Below the pieces are notes generated by a model. It was not told where the DNA came from, made no database searches, and saw only the letters and a program-made list of their open reading frames with translations. From NCBI GenBank assembly GCA_015490115.1, contig WFYM01000060.1:1-13422 (forward strand): a DNA stretch of 13,422 nucleotides, given 5' to 3'. Source of the DNA: Aquificaceae bacterium (lineage in GTDB: Bacteria > Aquificota > Aquificia > Aquificales > Aquificaceae). The position numbers and the translations under genes were made by a program. Below, piece after piece: positions 5,454 to 12,991 of this stretch (the first letter of the stretch is position 1; each line of letters starts with the position of its first letter).

Positions 5454-6626
5454 ATGGTGGACCCGCTAAAGGAAGTCCCCACAGACGACTTAATACTCTT
5501 CCTCCTCGAGAGCCTGAGCCTCCCTGTTCAAAAGGAGGTAGACTTCGAGGAGGTCCTGAGGACCGTCCTAAAAGCTGTGCCTGAAGAAGAAGCGGAAAGT
5601 TTGGAAAAACCCCGCCGGAAGCCTACAAACCCCGTTCCCTTTCAACAGCTAAACTATCCGGTCCCCGAACCGATCAAGGCAAACCTCCCGCAGGTTAAGG
5701 AGAAACCAGCTGAGGAGGTCAAAGAAAAGCTTACCTTCACCCCGAGGGAGCCTGTAAGGGAGACACCGATCCCAAGGGATACTTCAAGGAAAGAGAAGAA
5801 CCCTGTGCTGAAGCTTGAGGTCCCGAAAGAATCCCCCCTCCCGGAACCCGAAGCTGACACAAAAAAGCCCCCGCCCGATCGGGAGACCATTCCCAAAATA
5901 GAACACCTCCAACCACCGAAGAGGAACGCGGAGATACCGAAAGTCGAGTTCCCGCAAAGGGAACCGGAAAGACAGGAAGCCCCTCCGACCGAAGGAAAAC
6001 CCATCAAGGGGAGGGAACAAGATCCAAGCTCTTCCCCGCGAAGGGAAGCTCAAGCAGTTCCTGAGAGACCGGAAAGGAAAGCTCCGGAATTGAGACCTCA
6101 GGAGAGAGAGGATCGACCGGTTGTATTCCACAAAAGACCGGAGGTTCAAAAGCCACAAGTAGTGAAGGAGGCTCCAAAACCTACGGAGGATGGACCGACC
6201 CAACAGCTCCATCAAGCTGTTCCTTCCGACAGGAAGGTTCAGGAAACTCCGTCCGTAGAGAGACCGGCGGAAGTCCCTGAGAAGCTCCCCCTCCCGGGCA
6301 GACATCAGGAGGTGAGACAGTTGAGCCTGAGGATCGAGGAGGTCGTCCTCAAGTTCAAGCTCCACAAAAGCAACCTAACGGTAGAGGTGAGATCACCTCA
6401 AGAGATCCAGAGCCAGATCTCCTTGCTCGAGAGCTACAGGCTCTACCAGAGTCTCCAGAGCATAGGTGTGACCCTCGAGAGCTTCAGGGTAAACGGCGTA
6501 GAGCTAGCCCCCAAGGTTATAAGGGTTGTGAGGAGGGATAGGTTTAATATAAGGGAGGATGGGAACTCTACTGAGAAAGCTAACGGTAGCCCTCTTGGTA
6601 GCCCTGATATCAGCTTACTCCTATAA
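5454..6626 (+). CDS. Candidate flagellar hook-length control protein (FliK-like)
   Basis: A 390-residue protein in three parts. Residues 1-50 are a small helical, acidic head. Residues 51-285 are low-complexity and very rich in Pro, Glu, Lys and Arg, surely extended or disordered. Residues 289-352 form a compact domain (from LSLRIEEVVLKFKLHKSNL through SPQEIQSQISLLESYRLYQ to GVTLESFRVNG) with the strand-strand-helix-strand pattern and spacing of the FliK C-terminal (Flg_hook) domain, though the usual P-LG signature is weak. Salmonella FliK (405 residues) has the same layout: extended ruler, then this domain. FliK sets hook length and switches export specificity. The gene heads a run ending in flgB-flgC-fliE-fliF, which supports a flagellar role. 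The ATG at 5454 is preferred because the frame's upstream part overlaps lysC. It overlaps the next gene by 68 bases. FliK identity is an inference; the gene itself is firm. Confidence 0.7.
   Translation: MVDPLKEVPTDDLILFLLESLSLPVQKEVDFEEVLRTVLKAVPEEEAESLEKPRRKPTNPVPFQQLNYPVPEPIKANLPQVKEKPAEEVKEKLTFTPREPVRETPIPRDTSRKEKNPVLKLEVPKESPLPEPEADTKKPPPDRETIPKIEHLQPPKRNAEIPKVEFPQREPERQEAPPTEGKPIKGREQDPSSSPRREAQAVPERPERKAPELRPQEREDRPVVFHKRPEVQKPQVVKEAPKPTEDGPTQQLHQAVPSDRKVQETPSVERPAEVPEKLPLPGRHQEVRQLSLRIEEVVLKFKLHKSNLTVEVRSPQEIQSQISLLESYRLYQSLQSIGVTLESFRVNGVELAPKVIRVVRRDRFNIREDGNSTEKANGSPLGSPDISLLL
6545..6550 (+). promoter_or_regulatory. Possible -10 box just before the TPR gene
   Basis: TAATAT lies eight bases before the ATG at 6559, inside the end of the fliK-like gene, and is separated from it by AAGGGAGG, which abuts the ATG directly. 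The Shine-Dalgarno is therefore too close for normal use, while the box spacing matches the other start-proximal boxes in this window. It is a weak match and could be coincidence. Confidence 0.25.
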
Positions 6627-8367
6627 CGTGGAGAAGCAAAGCGAGGAGGTGGCAAGGGAGTATCTAAAAAAAGGGCTGGAAAGTTTGAAGGTCTCCAACT
6701 ATAGGGATGCGATAGTTTACTTTTCAAGGGCTTACAGCTCAAGCCCGAAGTCCGAACCGGGAGAGCTTGCCTACCTCTACCTCGGAAAGAGCTACGCCCT
6801 CTACTCTTACGCTTCGGGGAGCAGGAGGGGTATACTCGCCTCGGTAGGCTACCTGAACCAGTATCCCTTCCACTACAAGGTTCCGAGGTTCATCCACGTC
6901 CAAAGGGAGTTCGTGGCTGACTCTTACCTCCTCCTCCAGTGGTATGAGAGTGCGGGAAACATATACGCGAACCTATACGGTGAAACGGAGAGACCCGAAT
7001 ACATGATAAAATACGGCTACGCTTCAGCCCTCTCGGGTAGCATAGAGGGTTTCACCTACCTGAGGGAACTCGGAAGGGAGGGAGTCCCCGAAGACTACCT
7101 CGACGTCTACCTGATGACGATGGGTTTTTTCTACTTCAACTTGGGAAAATACAAAAGGGCTATAGAATACATGACGAGGACCCTCGAAGTAAACCCATAC
7201 CTCAGGGAAGACCCCCACCTCCTCTTTCGCCTCGGAGTTTCCTACTACAAGGAAAAGGACTGGAGGAAGGCTATCCTATACCTCGAGCTTTCCGTGAGGA
7301 ACGACCCCTTCGAGACATATAAAGAAAAAGCCAACTTCTACCTCGCCCTCATAAACCTCGAGACCAAGAACTTCAGGGAAGCCTTCAGAAACCTCCAAGA
7401 ACTCACCTCCGAGGACAGGCTCTTCTACAGGAAGCTACCCCAGATACTCTTTTCTTCCCTCTGGATGTACGAGGAGTTCCTAAAAGTCTACGGGGAGAAG
7501 ATAGGAGACTACAGGTCGAAGCTCCTCCAGATAGGCTGGCTGAACGTGGAAAACCCCTTCGGCGACTTCCCCCTCCTCGGCATATACTACTTCGCCCTGA
7601 AGACGAAGGAGCTGAGAAAAGAGGAGGCGGAGTTCATAAGGCTGAAGAAACCGACCCTCAAGGAGATAGTCCTCGAGAACGAGATATTCTCTCCGAACCA
7701 TTACCTGACCAAGCTGAGTGAGGAGCTTCAAAGATACAGGTTCTACATCAAAGAAGACGCCCTCTTCCTGAGAAAGCTTTTCTCCCTGAACGAAGAAGCC
7801 TTCCTCAGGATATTCAAAGGCGAAAAGGAGAGGGAGCTTCTCGCAAGGTCCCTAGTCTTCCTCGGGGACGGAAGGGCAAGGTCGCTCCTTCCCTTTTTGA
7901 GGGACAGGTCCCTCTCGAAGTTCCTCGAGGCGAAGATCCTGATAGTCGAAGGAAGAAAGGAGGAAGCCCTCCCCCTCATAGAGGAAGCCCTCGGAGGTCT
8001 CAAAGGGAAGGACAGGCTCGAAGCTGAGCTTCTCCTCGGCTACCTGAGTGAAGACGCGGAGAGGATCGAAAAGGCGGTCAAGGAAATAGACTTCGAAGAC
8101 CCGAGGTTTTCGGGTTACGCAACCCTTGTATTTTTGAAGCTCGGTGACGCCTACTACTCTGCGGGAGACCTCGAAAGGTCAGCCCTGTACTACAGAAAAG
8201 TTGCGGAGAGGGGTCCAAAGGACGAGATCTACTGGTGGGCTATGTTCAGGCTCGCCCTCATAGGTGAGAGGACGGGAGACAAGGAGACGATCCGCTGGGT
8301 TGTAAACAGGGCGAAAGGGGAAGATAATATTATGAGCAGAGTGATAACGGTCCTTTGGGAGGGCTGA
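6559..8367 (+). CDS. Exported TPR-repeat protein in flagellar operon
   Basis: A 602-residue protein with an N-terminal signal peptide (MGTLLRKLTVALLVALISAYS, about 1-21) and otherwise helical, Tyr-, Leu- and Glu-rich sequence. Clear TPR units lie around 30-65, 183-215, 220-252 and 257-285, and again at 522-552 (GDAYYSAGDLERSALYYRKV). The middle (about 290-450) is helical but degenerate. No catalytic motif is seen, so it is probably a periplasmic scaffold. It sits between the fliK-like gene (68-base overlap) and flgB (one-base gap), which suggests a part in flagellar assembly or motor function, comparable in kind to the periplasmic TPR protein PflA of Campylobacter; no sequence relationship to PflA is claimed. 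The ATG at 6559 is the first start after an in-frame TAA at 6550. Its true function is unknown. Confidence 0.88.
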   Translation: MGTLLRKLTVALLVALISAYSYNVEKQSEEVAREYLKKGLESLKVSNYRDAIVYFSRAYSSSPKSEPGELAYLYLGKSYALYSYASGSRRGILASVGYLNQYPFHYKVPRFIHVQREFVADSYLLLQWYESAGNIYANLYGETERPEYMIKYGYASALSGSIEGFTYLRELGREGVPEDYLDVYLMTMGFFYFNLGKYKRAIEYMTRTLEVNPYLREDPHLLFRLGVSYYKEKDWRKAILYLELSVRNDPFETYKEKANFYLALINLETKNFREAFRNLQELTSEDRLFYRKLPQILFSSLWMYEEFLKVYGEKIGDYRSKLLQIGWLNVENPFGDFPLLGIYYFALKTKELRKEEAEFIRLKKPTLKEIVLENEIFSPNHYLTKLSEELQRYRFYIKEDALFLRKLFSLNEEAFLRIFKGEKERELLARSLVFLGDGRARSLLPFLRDRSLSKFLEAKILIVEGRKEEALPLIEEALGGLKGKDRLEAELLLGYLSEDAERIEKAVKEIDFEDPRFSGYATLVFLKLGDAYYSAGDLERSALYYRKVAERGPKDEIYWWAMFRLALIGERTGDKETIRWVVNRAKGEDNIMSRVITVLWEG

Positions 8368-8368
8368 G

Positions 8369-8743
8369 TTGGACCTCTTCGAGGGTGTGAGGAAGGTGGA
8401 ACCTCACTTGGAGTTCACATGGAGAAGGCACAAGGTGATCTTGAGCAACATAGCGAACGCGGACACGCCGAACTACAGGACCCTCGAACTCGTAATGAAA
8501 AAAAGGCAAGAGACCATACCCTTGAAGACGACGAGACCGAAACACATAAGACCCACCGCTGAGCCGAGGTTCAAAGTGGTCGAGGTGAGGAGGGACCTCA
8601 TAGGCAACGATAGGAACAACGTCAGCTTGGAGGAGGAGATGGCGAAGCTCCTCCAAAACAGGATAGCCTACGAGGTATATATGAGGATGGCTGTCGGCTC
8701 CCTCGACAAGCTGAATAAGGTAATACAAGGAGGTGGTAGATGA
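8369..8743 (+). CDS. flgB: Flagellar basal-body rod protein FlgB
   Basis: FlgB is a proximal rod subunit that, with FlgC, FlgF and FliE, forms the driveshaft between MS ring and distal rod; it is exported through the flagellar type III apparatus. The 124-residue protein shows the rod-family N-terminal helix with RRHKVILSNIANADTPNYRTLEL (19-41) and the C-terminal helix NNVSLEEEMAKLLQNRIAYEVYMR. The start is TTG at 8369, giving the usual N-terminus, with GGGAGGG about five bases upstream. It begins one base after the TPR gene and overlaps flgC by four bases (ATGA), so it is in the same operon. Confidence 0.97.
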   Translation: MDLFEGVRKVEPHLEFTWRRHKVILSNIANADTPNYRTLELVMKKRQETIPLKTTRPKHIRPTAEPRFKVVEVRRDLIGNDRNNVSLEEEMAKLLQNRIAYEVYMRMAVGSLDKLNKVIQGGGR

Positions 8744-9153
8744 ACGACCTCTTCAGGGCTTTCGAGATAAGCGCTTCCGGTATGTTCGCCCAGAGGGTCA
8801 GGATGAACGTGATAGCCTCGAACCTCGCCAACTACGAGTCTTACAAAGAGACGGGAGAACCCTTCAGGAAGCTTGAGGTCCTCTTCAGAGCTGTATACGA
8901 ACCGGAAAGAATCAAAAGGGGAGAGGTCCCCGTCGAGGTTGCGGGGATAAGGGAGTCCGACGAACCCTTCAAGCTCGTCTTCGACCCCTCGGATCCGAGG
9001 GCTGACGCTCAGGGCTTCGTAAGGAAGCCGAACGTGGAGCTTGTAAAAGAGATGGCTGACATGATCTCAGCGGTGAGGAGCTACGAAGCTAACCTCACAG
9101 CCTTCAACGTAACTAAGGAGATGGCTCTGAGAACCATAGAGCTATGGAGATAG
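8740..9153 (+). CDS. flgC: Flagellar basal-body rod protein FlgC
   Basis: FlgC is the second proximal rod subunit and partner of FlgB. The 137-residue protein has the rod-family signature FEISASGMFAQRVRMNVIASNLAN (8-31), then the DPSDPRADAQGFVRKPNVELVKEMADMI segment and the C-terminal helix ending YEANLTAFNVTKEMALRTIEL. Length is typical. It starts at ATG 8740 with AAGGAGGT upstream, overlaps the flgB stop as ATGA, and overlaps fliE by ten bases. Confidence 0.98.
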   Translation: MNDLFRAFEISASGMFAQRVRMNVIASNLANYESYKETGEPFRKLEVLFRAVYEPERIKRGEVPVEVAGIRESDEPFKLVFDPSDPRADAQGFVRKPNVELVKEMADMISAVRSYEANLTAFNVTKEMALRTIELWR

Positions 9154-9437
9154 AGGGGATAAGCTTCAGGGACTTTGAGGAGTTTATGAGAAGGGAGGGG
9201 AAGAGAGCCTCAACCCCTCAGGAGTTTGCCAAGGTCCTCGAGGAGTTCGTCGAGTGGGTAAACTCCCACCAAAAGAAAGCTGAAGAGGTAAAGGAGGCGG
9301 TCCTAAGAGGCGAGGAGGTCCCCCTCCACAGGATGATCTTAGAGTTCAAAAAGGCGGAGGTAGCCCTGAACCTCCTCATAGAGATAAGGAACAGGCTCCT
9401 CGAAGGGTTCCAAGAGCTTCAGAGGATGCAGGTGTAG
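9144..9437 (+). CDS. fliE: Flagellar hook-basal body complex protein FliE
   Basis: FliE joins the MS ring (FliF) to the proximal rod and is needed before rod export. The 97-residue, mostly helical protein ends in the diagnostic EVALNLLIEIRNRLLEGFQELQRMQV-type tail (71-97), where the RN-LLE-QE--RMQV residues are conserved. The ATG at 9144 lies inside the last codons of flgC (ten-base overlap) and lacks a clear Shine-Dalgarno, so it probably depends on translational coupling. fliF follows one base after its stop. Confidence 0.95.
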   Translation: MEIEGISFRDFEEFMRREGKRASTPQEFAKVLEEFVEWVNSHQKKAEEVKEAVLRGEEVPLHRMILEFKKAEVALNLLIEIRNRLLEGFQELQRMQV

Positions 9438-9438
9438 C

Positions 9439-10935
9439 ATGGCGGACGTAAGGAGAACCCTAAGGGACTTCCGAGACAGGTTCGCCTCCCTCCCGACGAG
9501 TCAGAAGATCCTCCTCGTCAGCGTTCCCGTAGTCCTCTTTTCGCTATTCCTTACATTTCTAATCTACTCCCTCCAGCCAAGTTATGTGGTCCTCTACGGA
9601 GGTCTCAGCCCTGAGGACATGAGCGCGATCCTCACCGAGCTTGACAAGGAGGGTGTAAGCTACAGGATAGGACCGGGCGGGAGGACGATCCTCGTCCCCG
9701 AAGACAAGGCGAGGGACTTGAGGCTGAAGCTGGCTTCTAAAGGTATACCGAGCAGGGGTATAGTCGGCTACGAACTCTTCGACAGGACCTCCATAGGACT
9801 TTCCGAGTTCCAGCAGAGGGTGAACTTCAAGAGGGCGATAGAGGGGGAGCTGGTAAGGACTATCTTGAGGTTCAAGAACATAGAGGACGCCCGCGTCCAC
9901 ATAGCCCTCCCCGAAAGGTCGGTTTTCTTAAGGGAAGAGGCGGAGCCGAGCGCTTCCGTCTTCATAAAGCTAAAACCGGGGGCGAAGATAACCCCCGAGC
10001 AGGTAAGGGCTATAAGGAACTTAGTGGCTGCGAGCGTCGAGAACTTAAAGCCAGAAAGGGTGGTTGTCATAGACGACAGGGGAAGGAACCTAACAGCTAT
10101 GCTCGAAGAGAAGGAGGAGGTCTCGAGCAGGCAGATAAAGATAAGGAGGGAGTTCGAGAGGAACCTCGAAAGGAAGATCCAGTCAGCCCTCGAGGACGTC
10201 CTCGGCTACGGGAACGTGAAGGTGAGGATCTCAGCGGATCTTGAGTTCGCGAAGGTAAAGAAGAAGGAGGAGATATACGATCCCGATATGACAGCGGTGG
10301 TGAGCGAACAGAAGAAGAAAGAGAGGGTCTTGGGAGGTCAGGTGATGGGGGTCCCCGGAACAGCCTCCAACATACCCCCCGCAACGGGAGCGGTCCAAGG
10401 AGGAGGGGGGGTTCTAACCGAGAGGAAGGAGACCATAACCAACTACGAGGTTAGCAAGAAGGAGATCCTCACCTTCGACCCTACCCTCAGGATAAGGAGG
10501 ATAAGCGTGGGAGTTATAGTAAACAGCGAAGTTGAAGGTATAGACACCGAGAGGATAAAGGAGATAGTTTCCGCGGCAGTCGGACTCGATCCGAAGAGGG
10601 GAGACACAATATCGGTCGTCGCGGTTCCCTTCAGGAGGGTGGAGGTCACACCGCCCCCTCCGCCTCCTCCCCGCTGGACGAGATACCTGGTCCCCGCTGT
10701 GGTTGGCACCGTCTTAGCCCTCCTCCTTATCTTCGGGCTTTTGAGACTCTTGAGGAGGAGGGAAGTCCCCGCACCTCCGCCACCTCCTCCCGAGGAGGTC
10801 CCCACCATAGCAGGAGCTGAGGTTTTGAGGGAGAGGGCGAGGGAGATCGAGGTAGTAAAGACGGTAACGGAAGTAGCCCGCAAGGAGCCTAAGAAGGTGG
10901 CAGCCCTCATAAAGTCTTGGTTGAAGGAGGAGTGA
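9439..10935 (+). CDS. fliF: Flagellar MS-ring protein FliF
   Basis: FliF forms the MS ring in the inner membrane, the first flagellar structure and the platform for the rotor and export gate. The 498-residue protein has a first membrane segment (24-45), the periplasmic ring-building domains (about 46-400) with VLYGGLSPEDMSAI, GRTILVP, FQQRVNFKRAIEGELVRTI and the VHIALPERSVF block, then a second membrane segment (416-438). The cytoplasmic tail ends in PKKVAALIKSWLKEE, the FliG-binding motif. Tracts of seven (405-411) and six (446-451) prolines flank the second membrane segment. It is slightly shorter than many FliF proteins. It is the last gene of this operon; fliG, fliH and fliI do not follow. 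Its stop codon abuts the purF stop codon on the other strand. Confidence 0.98.
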   Translation: MADVRRTLRDFRDRFASLPTSQKILLVSVPVVLFSLFLTFLIYSLQPSYVVLYGGLSPEDMSAILTELDKEGVSYRIGPGGRTILVPEDKARDLRLKLASKGIPSRGIVGYELFDRTSIGLSEFQQRVNFKRAIEGELVRTILRFKNIEDARVHIALPERSVFLREEAEPSASVFIKLKPGAKITPEQVRAIRNLVAASVENLKPERVVVIDDRGRNLTAMLEEKEEVSSRQIKIRREFERNLERKIQSALEDVLGYGNVKVRISADLEFAKVKKKEEIYDPDMTAVVSEQKKKERVLGGQVMGVPGTASNIPPATGAVQGGGGVLTERKETITNYEVSKKEILTFDPTLRIRRISVGVIVNSEVEGIDTERIKEIVSAAVGLDPKRGDTISVVAVPFRRVEVTPPPPPPPRWTRYLVPAVVGTVLALLLIFGLLRLLRRREVPAPPPPPPEEVPTIAGAEVLRERAREIEVVKTVTEVARKEPKKVAALIKSWLKEE

Positions 10936-10947
10936 TCACCTCCTCCT
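10925..10947. terminator. Hairpin over the fliF/purF convergent stops (possible bidirectional terminator)
   Basis: AGGAGGAG (10925-10932) and CTCCTCCT (10940-10947) can form an eight-base-pair stem with the loop TGATCAC, and the two stop codons lie in the loop. It reads the same way on both strands, so it could end or attenuate both transcripts. No T-rich tract follows in either direction, so it is not a standard intrinsic terminator. The stem is seen; function is speculative. Confidence 0.3.
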
Positions 10948-12333
10948 GAAGACCGCTATCTTCTCCACCTTTGTGGGGTATGAGTTGCTAAAGCAGGCGT
11001 CGCAGAAGTCCTCCCACGAAGGGAGACAGCTCCTCAAACCTTCGAGGGAGAGGTATTTGATGGAGTCCACACCCACGAAGTCCCTTATCTCATCGAGGCT
11101 CATCCTGTTGGCTATCAGCTCCTCCCTCGAGGGGGTGTCTATACCGTAGTAGCAGGGACCTACAACGGGAGGTGAAGCTATCCTCAGGTGTATCTCTTTT
11201 GCTCCAGCCCTCCTCAGCATAGAAACTATCCTCTTTGAGGTGGTCCCCCTAACGAGGGAGTCGTCTATGACTACAAGTCTCTTCCCCTCTATAACAGCCC
11301 TGTTCGGACTCAGCTTCATGAGGACCCTTAAATTCCTCAGCTCCTGAGTCGGCTCTATGAAGCTCCTCCCTACGTAGTGGTTCCTTATGATCCCCATCTC
11401 GAAGGGCATATTCCTCTCTTCAGCGTAGCCTATAGCGGGAACAACCCCCGAGTCGGGGACGGGAACCACAACGTCCGCCTCAACGTCGTCCTCCCTCGCG
11501 AGCTGTCTCCCGAACTCCTTCCTCACCGAGTAAGCCCACTCACCGAATATGAAGCTGTCGGGTCTTGCAAAGTAAACGAACTCAAAGACACACATAGCCT
11601 TTTTTCTCTCCTCGAAGGGGAAGTAGCTCCTCATACCCTCCTCGTCAACGACCAAAACTTCCCCCGGCTTTACCTCCCTCAGGATACTCCCCTCCACCAC
11701 GTCGAAGGCACAGCTCTCGGAGGCAAAGAGGAGGGTCCCTTCCCTAATCCCGACGAGAAGAGGTCTAAAGCCGTACGGGTCCCTACCTGCGATCAGCCTG
11801 TCCTTTGTTAGCATCAAAAAGCTAAAAGCCCCCTCCAGCCTGCTGAGGGCGTAAAATACCTTCGGCAACACCTCCTCGTCCCTCTCGTCTAAGTCTACCC
11901 AATCGGGAACGAGTTCCCTTCCCGTCTTGAGAAGGGCTATGAAGAGTTCCGTGTCCGATGTGTGCTTGAAGTCTATACCCTCCTTTTCAAGTTCTCTCCT
12001 CAGTTCGAGGTAGTTTGTTATGTTTCCGTTGTGGACTACCGCCACCTCACCTATCGAGGTCTCACCTACTATCGGCTGGGCGTTCCTCACCCCAGAGTCT
12101 CCGGAGGTCGAATACCTCACGTGGGCGACAGCCATATTCCCCGGTAGCCTGTCCAAGTCTTCTTGCCTTATAGCCTCGAGGACCCTGCCGGGCTTCTTTA
12201 CGGTGTGTATTTTCTTCCCGTCAGAAGAGCTTATACCCACGCTCTCTTGTCCCCTGTGCTGGAGTGAGTATATCTGGAGGAAGGCGTATTCGGAGGCGTT
12301 CGGGTGACCGAAGACTCCCGCTATCCCGCACAT
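10936..12333 (-). CDS. purF: Amidophosphoribosyltransferase (Fe-S type)
   Basis: PurF makes 5-phosphoribosylamine from PRPP and glutamine, the committed step of purine synthesis. The 465-residue protein has the Ntn-hydrolase glutaminase domain with nucleophile Cys2 right after Met1 (MCGIAGVFG), HRGQES (26-31) and the HNGNI loop, and the PRPP-binding VVIDDSLVRGTTS (354-366). Cys248, Cys394, Cys444 and Cys447 (the last two in CDAC) correspond to the four ligands of the [4Fe-4S] cluster in the Bacillus enzyme. The start is the ATG at 12333 rather than a TTG six bases earlier, because Cys must be freed by removing a single Met; unlike Bacillus there is no propeptide. It lies nine bases after the upstream gene's stop, and no other purine gene is present. 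Confidence 0.98.
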   Translation of the reverse strand: MCGIAGVFGHPNASEYAFLQIYSLQHRGQESVGISSSDGKKIHTVKKPGRVLEAIRQEDLDRLPGNMAVAHVRYSTSGDSGVRNAQPIVGETSIGEVAVVHNGNITNYLELRRELEKEGIDFKHTSDTELFIALLKTGRELVPDWVDLDERDEEVLPKVFYALSRLEGAFSFLMLTKDRLIAGRDPYGFRPLLVGIREGTLLFASESCAFDVVEGSILREVKPGEVLVVDEEGMRSYFPFEERKKAMCVFEFVYFARPDSFIFGEWAYSVRKEFGRQLAREDDVEADVVVPVPDSGVVPAIGYAEERNMPFEMGIIRNHYVGRSFIEPTQELRNLRVLMKLSPNRAVIEGKRLVVIDDSLVRGTTSKRIVSMLRRAGAKEIHLRIASPPVVGPCYYGIDTPSREELIANRMSLDEIRDFVGVDSIKYLSLEGLRSCLPSWEDFCDACFSNSYPTKVEKIAVFRRR

Positions 12334-12342
12334 CGGCAATAA

Positions 12343-12350
12343 TTAATATA
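12343..12350 (-). promoter_or_regulatory. Possible -10 box for purF
   Basis: On the minus strand the segment TATATTAA (12350-12343) ends nine bases before the purF ATG, with TTATTGCCG between. It contains TATATT and TATTAA as alternative hexamers and includes the stop codon of the upstream gene. There is no Shine-Dalgarno for purF, so the box, if used, would give a leader of only a few bases; otherwise purF is translated from a joint transcript. Confidence 0.35.
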
Positions 12351-12987
12351 AGACCTGAACCGAGATACTTTCGAGTTTCCCAACCACCCTCACAGCGATC
12401 CCCCCTCCCCTGAAGACCCCGTCTACGTAGCTGCTTCCGAGATCCGAAGTCTTGAGCTTGAACTTCCCCCTCCCCTTCAGCTCCCTGCCATCCAGGACAG
12501 CTTTTCCTGTAAACCTCTCCCCTTCGAAGGTAAGCTCGAGAACCTCAAGCTCCGTCCCCTCAACCTCAAGACCTTCTACCTTCAAACTTCCCCAAAGACC
12601 TCCATCCACCTTCAAGTCAGCCTCAAAGGAGGAAGCACCCCTCACACACGTGAAACCCTCCGAAGAGAACCTCACGGACCCTCCCCAACTTACAGCTAAA
12701 TGAATGAAACCCCCACCGCACCTTCCCCTGCTGTAAGGACCTTGAGGACTGACTCCGAACTCGAGCCTATCGAATCTAAAAAGCTCCTCTCCCCTCACGA
12801 GGACCTCAACGTTCCTGAGTTCTACGCTAAAGATATTCTCCTTTACCTCCTCGAAGACCAAAAACACACCCCTCCTCATGAGAAGGTTGTCGATTACGGG
12901 AAACTTCGGAATGGCGAAGAGGAGAAGGGCTGATGTGAGGATCAGGAAAACCGTGAAGACGGCAAGCACCCTCCAGAGAAACCACAT
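12343..12987 (-). CDS. Membrane-anchored beta-rich envelope protein (GspN/AsmA-like?)
   Basis: A 214-residue protein with one strong N-terminal hydrophobic segment (about 4-27, ending in PKFPVID) and a remainder of short alternating strands rich in Val, Gly, Glu and Phe. Segments such as VELRNVEVLVRGEELFRFDRLEFGVSP and SLKVEGLEVEGTELEVLELTF resemble the repeated beta strands of type II secretion protein N (GspN) and AsmA-like proteins, which are anchored in the inner membrane and reach into the periplasm. Cys90 and Cys114 could form a disulfide. The resemblance is by eye only and no catalytic motif is seen. The ATG at 12987 lies seven bases after a TATTAT box with no good Shine-Dalgarno. The gene precedes purF by nine bases and diverges from the small exported-protein gene at 13019. 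Confidence 0.8.
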   Translation of the reverse strand: MWFLWRVLAVFTVFLILTSALLLFAIPKFPVIDNLLMRRGVFLVFEEVKENIFSVELRNVEVLVRGEELFRFDRLEFGVSPQGPYSRGRCGGGFIHLAVSWGGSVRFSSEGFTCVRGASSFEADLKVDGGLWGSLKVEGLEVEGTELEVLELTFEGERFTGKAVLDGRELKGRGKFKLKTSDLGSSYVDGVFRGGGIAVRVVGKLESISVQVLY

Positions 12988-12991
12988 AAAC

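Noticed and set aside
5654..6365. Minus-strand open frames opposite the fliK-like gene
   Set aside because: Ser/Gly/Phe-rich or Leu/Arg/Ser-rich products are expected from the reverse of Pro/Glu/Lys codons; the plus frame has a domain, an upstream promoter-like box and operon context.
12334..12339. TTG start two codons upstream of the purF ATG
   Set aside because: The catalytic Cys must become N-terminal by removal of one Met; the ATG at 12333 gives Met-Cys directly.
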